From NCBI GenBank assembly GCA_024279075.1, contig JAJRRX010000204.1:1-6812 (forward strand): a stretch of 6,812 nt of DNA. Reading direction: 5' to 3'. The notes under the pieces are model-generated. The model ran no database searches, was not told the DNA's origin, and was given only the letters and a program-made list of their open reading frames with translations. The translations under genes and the position numbers were made by a program. Below, in pieces: positions 1 through 6,695 of the stretch. The number at the start of each line of letters is the position of its first letter. The stretch's first letter is position 1. This DNA is from Alphaproteobacteria bacterium. Its GTDB lineage: Bacteria > Pseudomonadota > Alphaproteobacteria > Rhodobacterales > Rhodobacteraceae.

Positions 1-1
1 A

Positions 2-1840
2 ACAGCACCAGAGGGCGATTGGTCCGACGTCAGCCTGATTGACTATAACATCCGCGCCGAGCGTATGGGCTGGTTGCCATCTGCCCCGCAGCTGAAAACC
101 AACCCGCTTGAGGTCGGTAAGGCCATCAAGGAATCGGGTAAAACCGCCGCTGAATATGTGGCTGAAAAGCTGGTTTCCGGCGATTTGGAAATGTCCTGCG
201 AGGACCCGGACAACGAGGCCAACTGGCCGCGCAACCTGTTTGTGTGGCGCTCCAACCTATTGGGGTCCTCGGGCAAAGGCCACGAATACTTCATCAAGCA
301 CCTGCTTGGCACCGATAACGGGGTGATGGGCAAAAACCTTGGCGAAGAAGGGGGCCGGATGCCCAAAGAGGCGAAATGGCACGAGGACGCGCCGGAGGGC
401 AAGCTTGACCTGTTGGTCACGATTGATTTCCGCATGTCCACCACCGCCGTTTACTCCGACATCGTGCTGCCAACAGCCAGCTGGTATGAAAAGGATGACA
501 TGAACACCAGCGACATGCACCCCTTCATCCACCCGCTGCAAGCCGCCGTCGACCCTGCTTATGAAAGCCGGAGCGACTGGGAGATCTTCAAAGGCCTCGC
601 CAAGAAGCTCTCGGAGGTTGCACCAGAAATCCTCGGCGTAGAAACCGACGTGGTCCAACTGCCGCTCCTGCACGATACCCCGATGGAGATCGCGCAAGAC
701 CAAGTGAAGGACTGGAAGAAGGGCGAATGTGAGCTGATCCCTGGTAAAACCGCGCCGAATTATATCGCCGTTGAGCGGGATTATTCGCAGATCTACGATA
801 AGTTCACCTCGGTCGGTCCCCTCTTGGACAAATTAGGCAATGGCGGCAAAGGCATCAACTGGAACACCAATATCGAGGTGCAGCACTTGCGCGACCTCAA
901 TGGGGTGGTGCTGGAAGATACCGTGGCCAAAGGCATGCCAAAGCTCGACACCGCCATCGACGCCTGCGAGATGATTTTGATGCTGGCACCAGAAACCAAC
1001 GGTGAAGTGGCCGTGAAGGCGTGGCACGAACTTGAGAAAGCCACGGGGCGCGAGCATGCGCACTTGGCCCTGCCCAAAGAGGACGAGAAAATCCGCTTTA
1101 GAGATATTGCCGCCCAGCCGCGCAAGATCATTTCTTCGCCCACTTGGTCGGGTATTGAAAGCGAGCATGTGAGCTATAATGCGGGCTATACCAACGTGCA
1201 TGAGCTGATCCCGTGGCGCACCCTTACGGGCCGTCAGCAGCTTTACCAAGACCACCTGTGGATGCTGGCCTTTGGCGAGGGTTTCTGTAGCTATCGGCCT
1301 CCGGTAGACCTGAAAACCACCAAGGGGGATTATAACACCGAGGAAGGCCAGCCGCATGTTGTGCTGAACTTCATCACCCCGCATCAGAAATGGGGCATTC
1401 ACTCGACCTATTCCGACAACCTCCACATGCTGACGCTCAATCGCGGTGGCCCTGTGGTCTGGGTCTCGGAAGTGGACGCGAAAACGGCGGGCCTTGAGGA
1501 TAACGACTGGGTGGAAGCCTATAACGCCAATGGCGCGCTTGTGGCACGGGTGGTTGTTTCCCAACGCATGAAGCAGGGCACCATTTATATGTATCACGCG
1601 CAAGAAAAGATCGTGAACACCCCCGGCTCGCAAAAAACCGGCATCAGGGGCGGTATCCATAATTCGGTCACCCGCACCACGCTGAAGCCCACCCACATGA
1701 TCGGGGGTTATGCCCAGCAATCCTACGGGTTCAATTACTACGGCACGGTTGGCTCCAACCGCGACGAATTTGTGATTGTCCGCAAAATGAACAAGGTCGA
1801 CTGGCTCGACACCCCAGTAAAAACGGAGGCCGCAGAATGA
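2..1840 (+). CDS. narG: Respiratory nitrate reductase alpha subunit NarG (3' part, 5' end outside window)
   Basis: This is the catalytic subunit of the membrane-bound, cytoplasm-facing quinol:nitrate oxidoreductase, which reduces nitrate to nitrite at a bis-MGD molybdenum centre. The frame is open from base 2 and gives 612 residues. E. coli NarG has about 1247, so roughly the C-terminal half is present. The N-terminal FS0 cluster and the Mo-ligand aspartate lie upstream of the window. Blocks I recognise from E. coli NarG, numbered from the first visible codon, include RMGWLPSAPQL (about 21-31), NLFVWRSNLLGSSGKGHE (about 78-95), WYEKDDMNTSDMHPFIHP (about 161-178), and PRKIISSPTWSG followed by HVSYNAGYTNVHELIPWR. 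The C-terminal molybdopterin-dinucleotide-binding domain starts near TPHQKWGIHSTYSDN (about 458) and runs to NYYGTVGSNRDEF near the end. The internal ATG at 65 lies inside conserved NarG sequence and is not the real start. The stop codon overlaps the narH start (ATGA). No frameshift or missing block was seen. Confidence 0.97.
   Translation, partial: TAPEGDWSDVSLIDYNIRAERMGWLPSAPQLKTNPLEVGKAIKESGKTAAEYVAEKLVSGDLEMSCEDPDNEANWPRNLFVWRSNLLGSSGKGHEYFIKHLLGTDNGVMGKNLGEEGGRMPKEAKWHEDAPEGKLDLLVTIDFRMSTTAVYSDIVLPTASWYEKDDMNTSDMHPFIHPLQAAVDPAYESRSDWEIFKGLAKKLSEVAPEILGVETDVVQLPLLHDTPMEIAQDQVKDWKKGECELIPGKTAPNYIAVERDYSQIYDKFTSVGPLLDKLGNGGKGINWNTNIEVQHLRDLNGVVLEDTVAKGMPKLDTAIDACEMILMLAPETNGEVAVKAWHELEKATGREHAHLALPKEDEKIRFRDIAAQPRKIISSPTWSGIESEHVSYNAGYTNVHELIPWRTLTGRQQLYQDHLWMLAFGEGFCSYRPPVDLKTTKGDYNTEEGQPHVVLNFITPHQKWGIHSTYSDNLHMLTLNRGGPVVWVSEVDAKTAGLEDNDWVEAYNANGALVARVVVSQRMKQGTIYMYHAQEKIVNTPGSQKTGIRGGIHNSVTRTTLKPTHMIGGYAQQSYGFNYYGTVGSNRDEFVIVRKMNKVDWLDTPVKTEAAE
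1825..1829 (+). promoter_or_regulatory. Ribosome binding site of narH
   Basis: GGAGG sits 7 bases upstream of the narH ATG at 1837, inside the last codons of narG. It supports this ATG and translational coupling through the ATGA overlap. Confidence 0.8.
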
Positions 1841-3384
1841 AAATCCGCGCACAAATAGGCATGGTGTTGAACCTTGATAAATGTATCGGGTGCCACACCT
1901 GCTCCGTGACCTGCAAAAACGTCTGGACCTCTCGCGAGGGCGTCGAATATGCATGGTTTAATAACGTAGAAACCAAGCCCGGCATTGGCTACCCGAAAGA
2001 TTGGGAAAACCAAGTCAAGTGGAATGGCGGCTGGGAGCGGACCAAAAAAGGCACGCTCCAGCCCAAGCAGGGCAGCAAATGGCGGATATTGGCCAAGATT
2101 TTCGGCAACCCGAGCCTGCCGGAAATTGACGACTATTACGAGCCATATACCTTTGATTACGACCACCTGAAATCGGCCCCCGATATGCCCGCCTTCCCCA
2201 CCGCGCGCCCGCGCTCGGTGATTACCGGCGAGCGGATGGAAAAGATCGTTGGCGGCCCAAACTGGGAGGAAATTCTGGGGGGCGAGTTTGAAAAGCGCTC
2301 CAAGGATTACAATTTTGAAGGCATTCAAAAGGAGATCTACGGCGAATACGAAAATACATTTATGATGTATTTGCCCCGCCTTTGCGAGCATTGCCTAAAC
2401 CCGACCTGCGTGGCCTCTTGCCCGTCTGGCGCGATTTACAAGCGCGAGGAAGACGGCATTGTGCTGATTGACCAAGAGACCTGTCGCGGCTGGCGCATGT
2501 GCGTATCCGGCTGCCCCTATAAGAAGGTTTATTACAACTGGGAAAGTGGCAAATCAGAGAAATGCACATTCTGCTATCCGCGCATTGAAAGCGGATTGCC
2601 AACCGTGTGTTCGGAAACTTGTGTGGGGCGTATTCGCTACCTTGGCGTGATCTTGTATGACGCCGACCGGATTGAGGAAATGGCCAATACGGCTGACGAA
2701 AAGGATCTTTACGAATCCCAGCTCAGCATGTTCCTTGACCCGAACGACCCTGCTGTAGCGGCGCAAGCGCTGGCTGACGGCGTGCCGCATGACTGGATTG
2801 AGGCCGCGAAAAGGTCGCCGGTTTACAAGATGGCGATCGACTGGAAAATCGCCTTCCCGCTGCACCCGGAGTATCGCACCCTGCCAATGGTTTGGTATAT
2901 CCCGCCGCTTTCGCCGATTCAGAACGCAGCAGAGGCCGGTGCCATTGGCATTGACCGCGATATGCCGGACGTGAAATCGCTGCGTATTCCCGTGCGCTAC
3001 CTCGCCAATATGCTTACGGCAGGCGATGAAGCCCCCGTGGTAACCGCCCTTGAGCGGATGCTGGCGATGCGCGCCTATATGCGGTCCAAAACGGTGGACG
3101 GCGTGATTGATGAAGCTATCGCCGAGCGCGTGGGCATGACCCCCGAGCTGATCGAGGACATGTATCACATCATGGCGATTGCGAACTATGAAGACCGCTT
3201 TGTGGTGCCAACTTCGCACCGTGAAACCAACGAGGAGGCTATGGACATCCGCACGGGCTGTGGCTTCACCGATGGCAATGGCTGCTCGACAGGCATTTCC
3301 AAAGGCAGCATGTTTGGCGGCGGCAAGAAAGACAAAGGCTTTGTCGTTCCGGCCATGCCCGCAGCCGCTCGGGAGGTGTTTTGA
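1837..3384 (+). CDS. narH: Respiratory nitrate reductase beta subunit NarH
   Basis: This is the electron-transfer subunit of the NarGHI complex on the cytoplasmic face, carrying electrons from the NarI hemes to NarG through four Fe-S clusters. The 515 residues are close to the E. coli length (512). Four cysteine groups are visible: C16/C19/C22/C26, C183/C186/C191/C195, C216/C222/C226, and C243/C246/C258/C262. W219, in CRGWRMC, takes the place of a cysteine and corresponds to E. coli W220. In the family this gives three [4Fe-4S] clusters and one [3Fe-4S] cluster, as expected for NarH. The C-terminal end has the family's Cys/Gly-rich GCGFTDGNGCSTG patch. The start is fixed by the ATGA overlap with narG and by GGAGG 7 bases upstream. 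It begins MKIRAQIGMVLNLDKC, so the first cluster cysteine has the same number as in E. coli. All cluster ligands are present. Confidence 0.98.
   Translation: MKIRAQIGMVLNLDKCIGCHTCSVTCKNVWTSREGVEYAWFNNVETKPGIGYPKDWENQVKWNGGWERTKKGTLQPKQGSKWRILAKIFGNPSLPEIDDYYEPYTFDYDHLKSAPDMPAFPTARPRSVITGERMEKIVGGPNWEEILGGEFEKRSKDYNFEGIQKEIYGEYENTFMMYLPRLCEHCLNPTCVASCPSGAIYKREEDGIVLIDQETCRGWRMCVSGCPYKKVYYNWESGKSEKCTFCYPRIESGLPTVCSETCVGRIRYLGVILYDADRIEEMANTADEKDLYESQLSMFLDPNDPAVAAQALADGVPHDWIEAAKRSPVYKMAIDWKIAFPLHPEYRTLPMVWYIPPLSPIQNAAEAGAIGIDRDMPDVKSLRIPVRYLANMLTAGDEAPVVTALERMLAMRAYMRSKTVDGVIDEAIAERVGMTPELIEDMYHIMAIANYEDRFVVPTSHRETNEEAMDIRTGCGFTDGNGCSTGISKGSMFGGGKKDKGFVVPAMPAAAREVF
3371..3376 (+). promoter_or_regulatory. 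Ribosome binding site deciding the narJ start
   Basis: GGGAGG ends 7 bases before the ATG at 3384. This favours that ATG over the in-frame TTG at 3381 (4-base spacing) and over the ATG at 3390 (13-base spacing). Confidence 0.7.
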
Positions 3385-4085
3385 TGCATATGCCGATCAA
3401 AGCCATTTCGGCTCTGCTGAGCTACCCAACCGAGGAGCTACAGCAGGCTGGCGGCGAGCTAAAAGACGCTTTGCAGCAGGGAAACCTGCTGCAAGAGGCC
3501 ACAATAGTGGAGCTGGGCATGCTGATAGATACGCTGGCAAGCAGCGATATCTATGACCTGCAAGAAACCTATGTCGCCCTGTTTGACCGCTCCAAAACCC
3601 TGAGCCTCAACCTGTTTGAGCATGTGCACGGCGAAAGCCGTGATCGTGGCGGCGCGATGGTGGACCTTGTGGAAAACTACCGTGCAGCGGGCTTTGAGCC
3701 GCAAAGCTCGGAGCTGCCAGACCACCTTCCGGTGCTGCTGGAGTTCCTTGCGATGCGCCCGATTGAAGAGGCCCGCGAAGTGCTGGCTGACGCGGCGCAT
3801 ATTCTGGAGGGCATCGCGGTGCGGCTCAACCGCCGGGAAAGCGGCTATGCGCCATTGTTTACCGCGCTGGCAGAAATCTCGGGGGCACAGGCAGATAAAA
3901 CCGCGCTGGCGGAATTGCTCGCCGTAAAGGACGACGACCCTGACGACCTGGAGGCCTTGGACGAGGTTTGGGAAGAAAGCGAAGTGACCTTTGCGCCCGA
4001 CCCGAATGCTGGCTGCCCGCAAGTGCGCGACATGCTGAGCCAAATGGACACCCCCCGCAACCAGCCGCCTTCGGCGCTAAATTAA
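3384..4085 (+). CDS. narJ: Nitrate reductase molybdenum cofactor assembly chaperone NarJ
   Basis: NarJ is the cytoplasmic, system-specific chaperone that binds apo-NarG. It promotes Mo-cofactor insertion and holds NarGH until it docks on NarI. It is not part of the final enzyme. The product is 233 residues, near the E. coli NarJ length (about 236). It contains the family signature FDRSKTLSLNLFEHVHGESRDRG (residues 67-89, split here as FDRSKTLSLNLF and EHVHGESRDRG), followed by ELPDHLP (110-116). Both blocks match E. coli NarJ. The C-terminal third is acidic (DDDPDDLEALDEVWEESE), comparable with the DAVWEEE region of E. coli NarJ. The chosen ATG overlaps the narH stop by one base (TGATG) and has a well-spaced GGGAGG. 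An in-frame TTG one codon upstream is possible but less likely. A perfect 10-bp inverted repeat lies near codons 30-37. Confidence 0.96.
   Translation: MHMPIKAISALLSYPTEELQQAGGELKDALQQGNLLQEATIVELGMLIDTLASSDIYDLQETYVALFDRSKTLSLNLFEHVHGESRDRGGAMVDLVENYRAAGFEPQSSELPDHLPVLLEFLAMRPIEEAREVLADAAHILEGIAVRLNRRESGYAPLFTALAEISGAQADKTALAELLAVKDDDPDDLEALDEVWEESEVTFAPDPNAGCPQVRDMLSQMDTPRNQPPSALN
3471..3494 (+). repeat. Perfect 10-bp inverted repeat with GAAA loop inside narJ
   Basis: TTGCAGCAGG (3471-3480) and CCTGCTGCAA (3485-3494) are exact reverse complements separated by gaaa. In RNA the closing G-C pair plus GAAA forms a GNRA tetraloop, so the hairpin should be stable. It begins 87 bases after the first base of narJ and encodes LQQGNLLQ. 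There is no following T run, so it is not an intrinsic terminator. A function at mRNA level is only a possibility. Confidence 0.6.
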
Positions 4086-4090
4086 GGAGA
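4084..4090 (+). promoter_or_regulatory. Ribosome binding site deciding the narI start
   Basis: AAGGAGA overlaps the narJ stop codon. Its GGAG core ends 8 bases before the ATG at 4098, whereas the in-frame TTG at 4092 would be only 2 bases away. ATG 4098 is therefore preferred. Confidence 0.75.
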
Positions 4091-4097
4091 TTTGGTC

Positions 4098-4790
4098 ATG
4101 AACCAATTTTTGTTCGGAACTTACCCCTATATCGCGTTGGCGGTGCTGGCCATCGGCTCCATCGCCCGCTATGAGCGCGACCCTTTTACTTGGAAATCAT
4201 CCTCTAGCCAGCTGTTGCGCAGGAAGCAACTTATTGTTGGCTCGGTGCTGTTTCACGTTGGTGTTTTGGTCATTTTCTTTGGCCATCTCGGTGGCTTGCT
4301 AACGCCGATCTGGATTTTCGACGCGCTCGGCATTAGCCACACCGCCAAGCAAATCCTCGCCATTACGGCTGGCGGTATCGCTGGTGTGATGGCGCTGATC
4401 GGCGGGCTGATGCTGGTGACGCGGCGCCTGATGGACCCGCGCATTCGTAAAAACTCAAGCTTTTGGGATATCACAATCTTGATTTTGCTCTTGGTGCAGC
4501 TCACGCTGGGCCTCAGCTCGATAGTGATCTCGCTGCAAAACCTTGACGGCCACGAAATGACCCTGCTGATGAGCTGGGCGCAAGGGATCTTCTACTTTGA
4601 TCCCGCGGCAGCAAGCTATATTGAGGAAACCTCTATTATCTTCAAAATGCACATCTTTCTGGGTTTGACGATCTTCCTGATCTTCCCGTTCACCCGCTTG
4701 GTGCACATGCTAAGCGCCCCCGTCCGCTACATCACCCCGTGGCGCAAGGGCTACCAGATTGTGCGCTCTCGGAAAGGAGCCAACAAATGA
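4098..4790 (+). CDS. narI: Respiratory nitrate reductase gamma subunit NarI (cytochrome b)
   Basis: NarI is the membrane anchor and quinol-oxidising diheme cytochrome b of the NarGHI complex. Electrons from quinol pass through two b hemes to NarH. From ATG 4098 the protein is 230 residues (E. coli 225) and has five hydrophobic segments, roughly 4-24, 48-68, 85-107, 124-146 and 183-203. The four heme-ligand histidines align with E. coli: H53 (E. coli H56), H63 (H66), H185 (H187) and H203 (H205), within LFHVGVLVIFFGH and HIFLGLTIFLIFPFTRLVH. K84 aligns with E. coli K86, a residue implicated in quinol binding. The N-terminal YPYIALAVLAIGS and the basic C-terminal tail also fit the family. It lies 12 bases after narJ, and its stop overlaps the next start (ATGA). 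Confidence 0.97.
   Translation: MNQFLFGTYPYIALAVLAIGSIARYERDPFTWKSSSSQLLRRKQLIVGSVLFHVGVLVIFFGHLGGLLTPIWIFDALGISHTAKQILAITAGGIAGVMALIGGLMLVTRRLMDPRIRKNSSFWDITILILLLVQLTLGLSSIVISLQNLDGHEMTLLMSWAQGIFYFDPAAASYIEETSIIFKMHIFLGLTIFLIFPFTRLVHMLSAPVRYITPWRKGYQIVRSRKGANK
4773..4779 (+). promoter_or_regulatory. Ribosome binding site deciding the parvulin start
   Basis: AAAGGAG ends 7 bases before the ATG at 4787, which overlaps the narI stop. The frame is open further upstream to 4739, but that stretch overlaps conserved narI codons and its start has no comparable Shine-Dalgarno sequence. Confidence 0.75.
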
Positions 4791-5581
4791 AAAAGCCATT
4801 GATGCCGGATGTTTCGGTCAACGGTGTTGAAATCTCTGCCGCGGAAATCGCGGCAGAGGCGCAAAACCATAACGCCCCGAAGGACAAGCCCGGCTGGGCC
4901 TGGAAAAACGGCGCGCGGGCGTTGGTAATCCGGGAGCTGCTAATGCAGGAAGCGCGCAAGCGGGACCTGCAACCAGCTCCCAAAGAGCTGGAACCGAGCA
5001 AGGTGGAAACCGAGGACGAATCCCTCATCCGCCTGCTGCTGGAGCTGGCCGTGGTGCCGGAAACGCCCGCGGCGGACGAGGTCGCCAAGGTGTATGCCGA
5101 GCACCCCGACATGTTCCGCGCCCCGACGCTTTACGAGCCAACCCACATCCTCTTTGCCGCTGACCCCAGCAACACCGAGGCCCGTGAGGCGGCCTATAAA
5201 AAAGCCGAGGCGGCGTTGGTAACCCTGCAAAAGCAACCAAACGCCTTTGGCACCTTGGCGCGGGAAATCTCCGATTGCCCCTCTAAGGAAAACGGCGGCC
5301 AGCTTGGCCAGATGGTTTCGGGTGATACCGTGCCGGAGTTCGAGCGCGCCATGGATGCGCTGGAAGTTGGCCAGCTTTGCCTCGCCCCCGTGCCCACCCG
5401 CTACGGCATCCACCTGCTGCGGCTCGATGCCAAGGCTGTGGGTGAGGTGCTGCCGTTTGAGGCCGTTAAAGCGCAAATCACCGAGATGGTTGAAAAGGCC
5501 AACTGGGCCAAAGCTGCCAATGGTTTTGTTGAAACCTTGGTGCAAAATGCCAGTATTACCGGCATAAAAATGGCCGCTTAA
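4787..5581 (+). CDS. Parvulin-type (PpiC) peptidyl-prolyl cis-trans isomerase of the nar operon
   Basis: This is a 264-residue PpiC/parvulin rotamase that catalyses proline cis-trans isomerisation. There is no signal peptide or membrane segment (start MKKPLMPDVSVNGVEIS), so it should act in the cytoplasm, where NarG and NarH fold. Residues 1-110 form a charged, mostly helical region resembling the N-terminal part of NifM-like and other PpiC proteins. The parvulin domain spans about 115-215. It shows H120 (THILF), C164 (ISDCPS), the GGQLG loop (170-174), F185 (VPEFE) and H209 (YGIHLL), matching the active-site pattern of E. coli parvulin. The Met found before VPxF in E. coli parvulin (GQMVPAF) is Thr181 here. 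A PpiC gene directly after narI is known from other denitrifiers, for example Pseudomonas aeruginosa as I recall, where it is assumed to help nitrate reductase maturation. The ATGA overlap with narI indicates coupling. It is the last gene before the terminator. Confidence 0.93.
   Translation: MKKPLMPDVSVNGVEISAAEIAAEAQNHNAPKDKPGWAWKNGARALVIRELLMQEARKRDLQPAPKELEPSKVETEDESLIRLLLELAVVPETPAADEVAKVYAEHPDMFRAPTLYEPTHILFAADPSNTEAREAAYKKAEAALVTLQKQPNAFGTLAREISDCPSKENGGQLGQMVSGDTVPEFERAMDALEVGQLCLAPVPTRYGIHLLRLDAKAVGEVLPFEAVKAQITEMVEKANWAKAANGFVETLVQNASITGIKMAA
4834..4858 (+). repeat. Perfect 10-bp GC-rich inverted repeat inside the start of the parvulin gene
   Basis: CTCTGCCGCG (4834-4843) and CGCGGCAGAG (4849-4858) are exact reverse complements around a gaaat loop. 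The hairpin begins 47 bases after the first base of the gene. It encodes part of ISAAEIAAEA, so the AAE repetition explains some of the symmetry at protein level. No T run follows, so it is not an intrinsic terminator. Confidence 0.6.
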
Positions 5582-5586
5582 AAGTC

Positions 5587-5639
5587 AGCGCGCCGCCTCG
5601 GGTTCTGTGTTCAACCCGAGGCGACACGCTCTTTTTTTT
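5587..5639 (+). terminator. Rho-independent terminator of the nar operon
   Basis: A perfect 11-bp stem (5594-5604 with 5613-5623, CGCCTCGGGTT / AACCCGAGGCG) encloses an 8-base loop. The stem extends outward to 5587/5630 through two C-A mismatches, one G-C pair and four more pairs (AGCG/CGCT). One base after the extended stem comes a run of eight T (5632-5639). It starts 6 bases after the parvulin stop codon, as expected for the end of the operon. Confidence 0.92.
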
Positions 5640-5723
5640 GGTCGATAATCCTCAATTACACTTGTATCCAGCTCTTGGCTTTGCGCATATATGTAGCGGC
5701 GGCGCATGGCGCGCCTAACCCAT

Positions 5724-5728
5724 AAGGA
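5724..5728 (+). promoter_or_regulatory. Ribosome binding site of the AEC transporter gene
   Basis: AAGGA lies 8 bases upstream of the ATG at 5737 and supports this start. Confidence 0.65.
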
Positions 5729-5736
5729 TACGCTCA

Positions 5737-6618
5737 ATGCAACTGGCGCTGGAAGTTTTGCAAATCATTGCGCCGGTCATTCTGCTGGCGGGCATTGGCT
5801 TTGCGTGGGCAGCGCTCGGGTTTGAGTATAAGGTGCAGTTTGTCACGCGCCTGACCATGAACCTCTCGGTGCCGGCGCTTATTTTCACCGCTTTGGTTAA
5901 AACCGAAATAGACCCTGACGCCCTTAAAATAACCGCCCTTTCAGCGGCGCTGGCCTATCTGGGGGTGGCGCTGGTTTCGGTTATTTTGCTGCGTATCGGC
6001 CGCCTCAACCAGCGCACATTTCTGGCCCCGCTGGTGTTTGGCAATACCGGTAACTTGGGCCTGCCACTCGCATTTTTTGCCTTTGGGCAGGTTGGTTTTG
6101 ATTACGCGGTGGTGGTTTTCGCAGTAATGGCGTTTCTCTCCTTCACCCTCGGGGTTTGGCTGGTTTCGGGCCACGGCTCACCGCTTTCAGCGCTCAAGCA
6201 ACCGATTGTTTGGGCCACGGTGCTTGGCTCGGTGTTTCTGGCCAATGGCTGGGCCTTGCCAACATGGAGCATGAACACCCTCGAGCTGCTTGGCCAAATC
6301 GCCATTCCGCTGATGCTGATCACGCTCGGGGTGGCCATAACCCGCCTTAAACCGGCATCTTTAGGCCGTGCTTTTGGCCTGTCACTGCTTAAGCTGGTGA
6401 TCTGCGTGACGGTGCCGGCAGCCGTTGGCATTTGGCTGGGCTTGCCTGAAATTGCCTTCGCGGCGCTGGTGGTTCAGGTTGCCACCCCCGTGGCCGTTAC
6501 CTCCTATATGCTAGCCGAGAAATACGGCGCTGACGCGGCAGAAGTGGCAGGGCTGGTTGTGGTGTCCACCTTGCTCTCGGTGCTCGCTTTACCGCTCATT
6601 CTCGCCTTTGTGTTGTAA
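5737..6618 (+). CDS. AEC-family (auxin efflux carrier-like) permease
   Basis: This is an inner-membrane secondary transporter of the AEC family, a group that includes MdcF and other carriers of malonate, malate and similar small carboxylates. The substrate cannot be told from sequence. The 293 residues are typical of bacterial members (about 300). The protein is strongly hydrophobic, with about ten membrane segments in two repeated halves and a polar break in the middle (about 143-155). Family-like blocks are LSVPALIF (about 43-50), GNTGNLGLP (102-110), AIPLMLITLG (189-198) and ATPVAVTS (249-256). The Asn/Gly- and Pro-containing helix breaks at 102-110 and 249-256 are typical of AEC carriers. 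It is separated from the nar operon by a terminator and about 100 bases, so it is probably transcribed on its own. No link to nitrate respiration is shown by the sequence. Confidence 0.92.
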   Translation: MQLALEVLQIIAPVILLAGIGFAWAALGFEYKVQFVTRLTMNLSVPALIFTALVKTEIDPDALKITALSAALAYLGVALVSVILLRIGRLNQRTFLAPLVFGNTGNLGLPLAFFAFGQVGFDYAVVVFAVMAFLSFTLGVWLVSGHGSPLSALKQPIVWATVLGSVFLANGWALPTWSMNTLELLGQIAIPLMLITLGVAITRLKPASLGRAFGLSLLKLVICVTVPAAVGIWLGLPEIAFAALVVQVATPVAVTSYMLAEKYGADAAEVAGLVVVSTLLSVLALPLILAFVL

Positions 6619-6620
6619 CC

Positions 6621-6658
6621 CCCCTTGATTTCACGGCCCTTTTCGGGCTTGATAGGGG
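6621..6658 (+). repeat. Imperfect nested inverted repeat after the AEC gene
   Basis: Outer arms CCCCT (6621-6625) and AGGGG (6654-6658) enclose an inner hairpin GCCC-ttttc-GGGC (6636-6648). The inner stem can extend by a G-T wobble at 6635/6649. It follows the AEC stop codon directly. There is no T run, so this could be a weak, Rho-assisted or decay-stopping 3' structure rather than a clear intrinsic terminator. Confidence 0.3.
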
Positions 6659-6662
6659 AAAA

Positions 6663-6668
6663 TATAAT
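6663..6668 (+). promoter_or_regulatory. Candidate -10 element for the lipoprotein gene
   Basis: A perfect TATAAT lies in an AT-rich island (6659-6683) that contrasts with the GC-rich surroundings, 27 bases upstream of the ATG at 6696. The hexamer at 17-base spacing (6640-6645, ttttcg) is a poor -35. The better TTGATA at 6649-6654 is only 8 bases away. The call rests on the -10 and the position. Confidence 0.35.
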
Positions 6669-6695
6669 AAAAGCAGTATATATCGAGTCAGGCCT

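Noticed and set aside
65..67. ATG as a possible start of a short NarG-like protein
   Set aside because: The frame is open to the window edge, and the residues before this ATG (DYNIRAER) continue the NarG alignment, so the gene is simply cut by the window.
833..1954. Long open frame on the minus strand (373 codons) opposite narG
   Set aside because: It lies opposite strongly conserved narG and narH codons. It has no recognisable domain, and its openness is explained by codon bias of the sense strand.
2554..3219. Open minus-strand frame opposite narH (221 codons)
   Set aside because: It is rich in His and Arg as expected for an antisense shadow, has no recognisable family or convincing start signal, and is fully covered by narH.
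4584..4604. GGGATC/GATCCC 6-bp inverted repeat in narI
   Set aside because: It is short, has a 9-base loop and lies in conserved coding sequence. It is within what chance would give.
5662..5693. Possible promoter for the AEC gene (TTGTAT with CATATA or TATATG)
   Set aside because: Matches to the consensus are only 3-4 of 6 and the spacings are 18-20. The CATATATG palindrome is eye-catching, but a promoter cannot be supported.
6649..6662. FNR/ANR-like box (TTGAT-N4-GAAAA)
   Set aside because: Only the first half site matches TTGAT-N4-ATCAA, so it is not a credible dyad.
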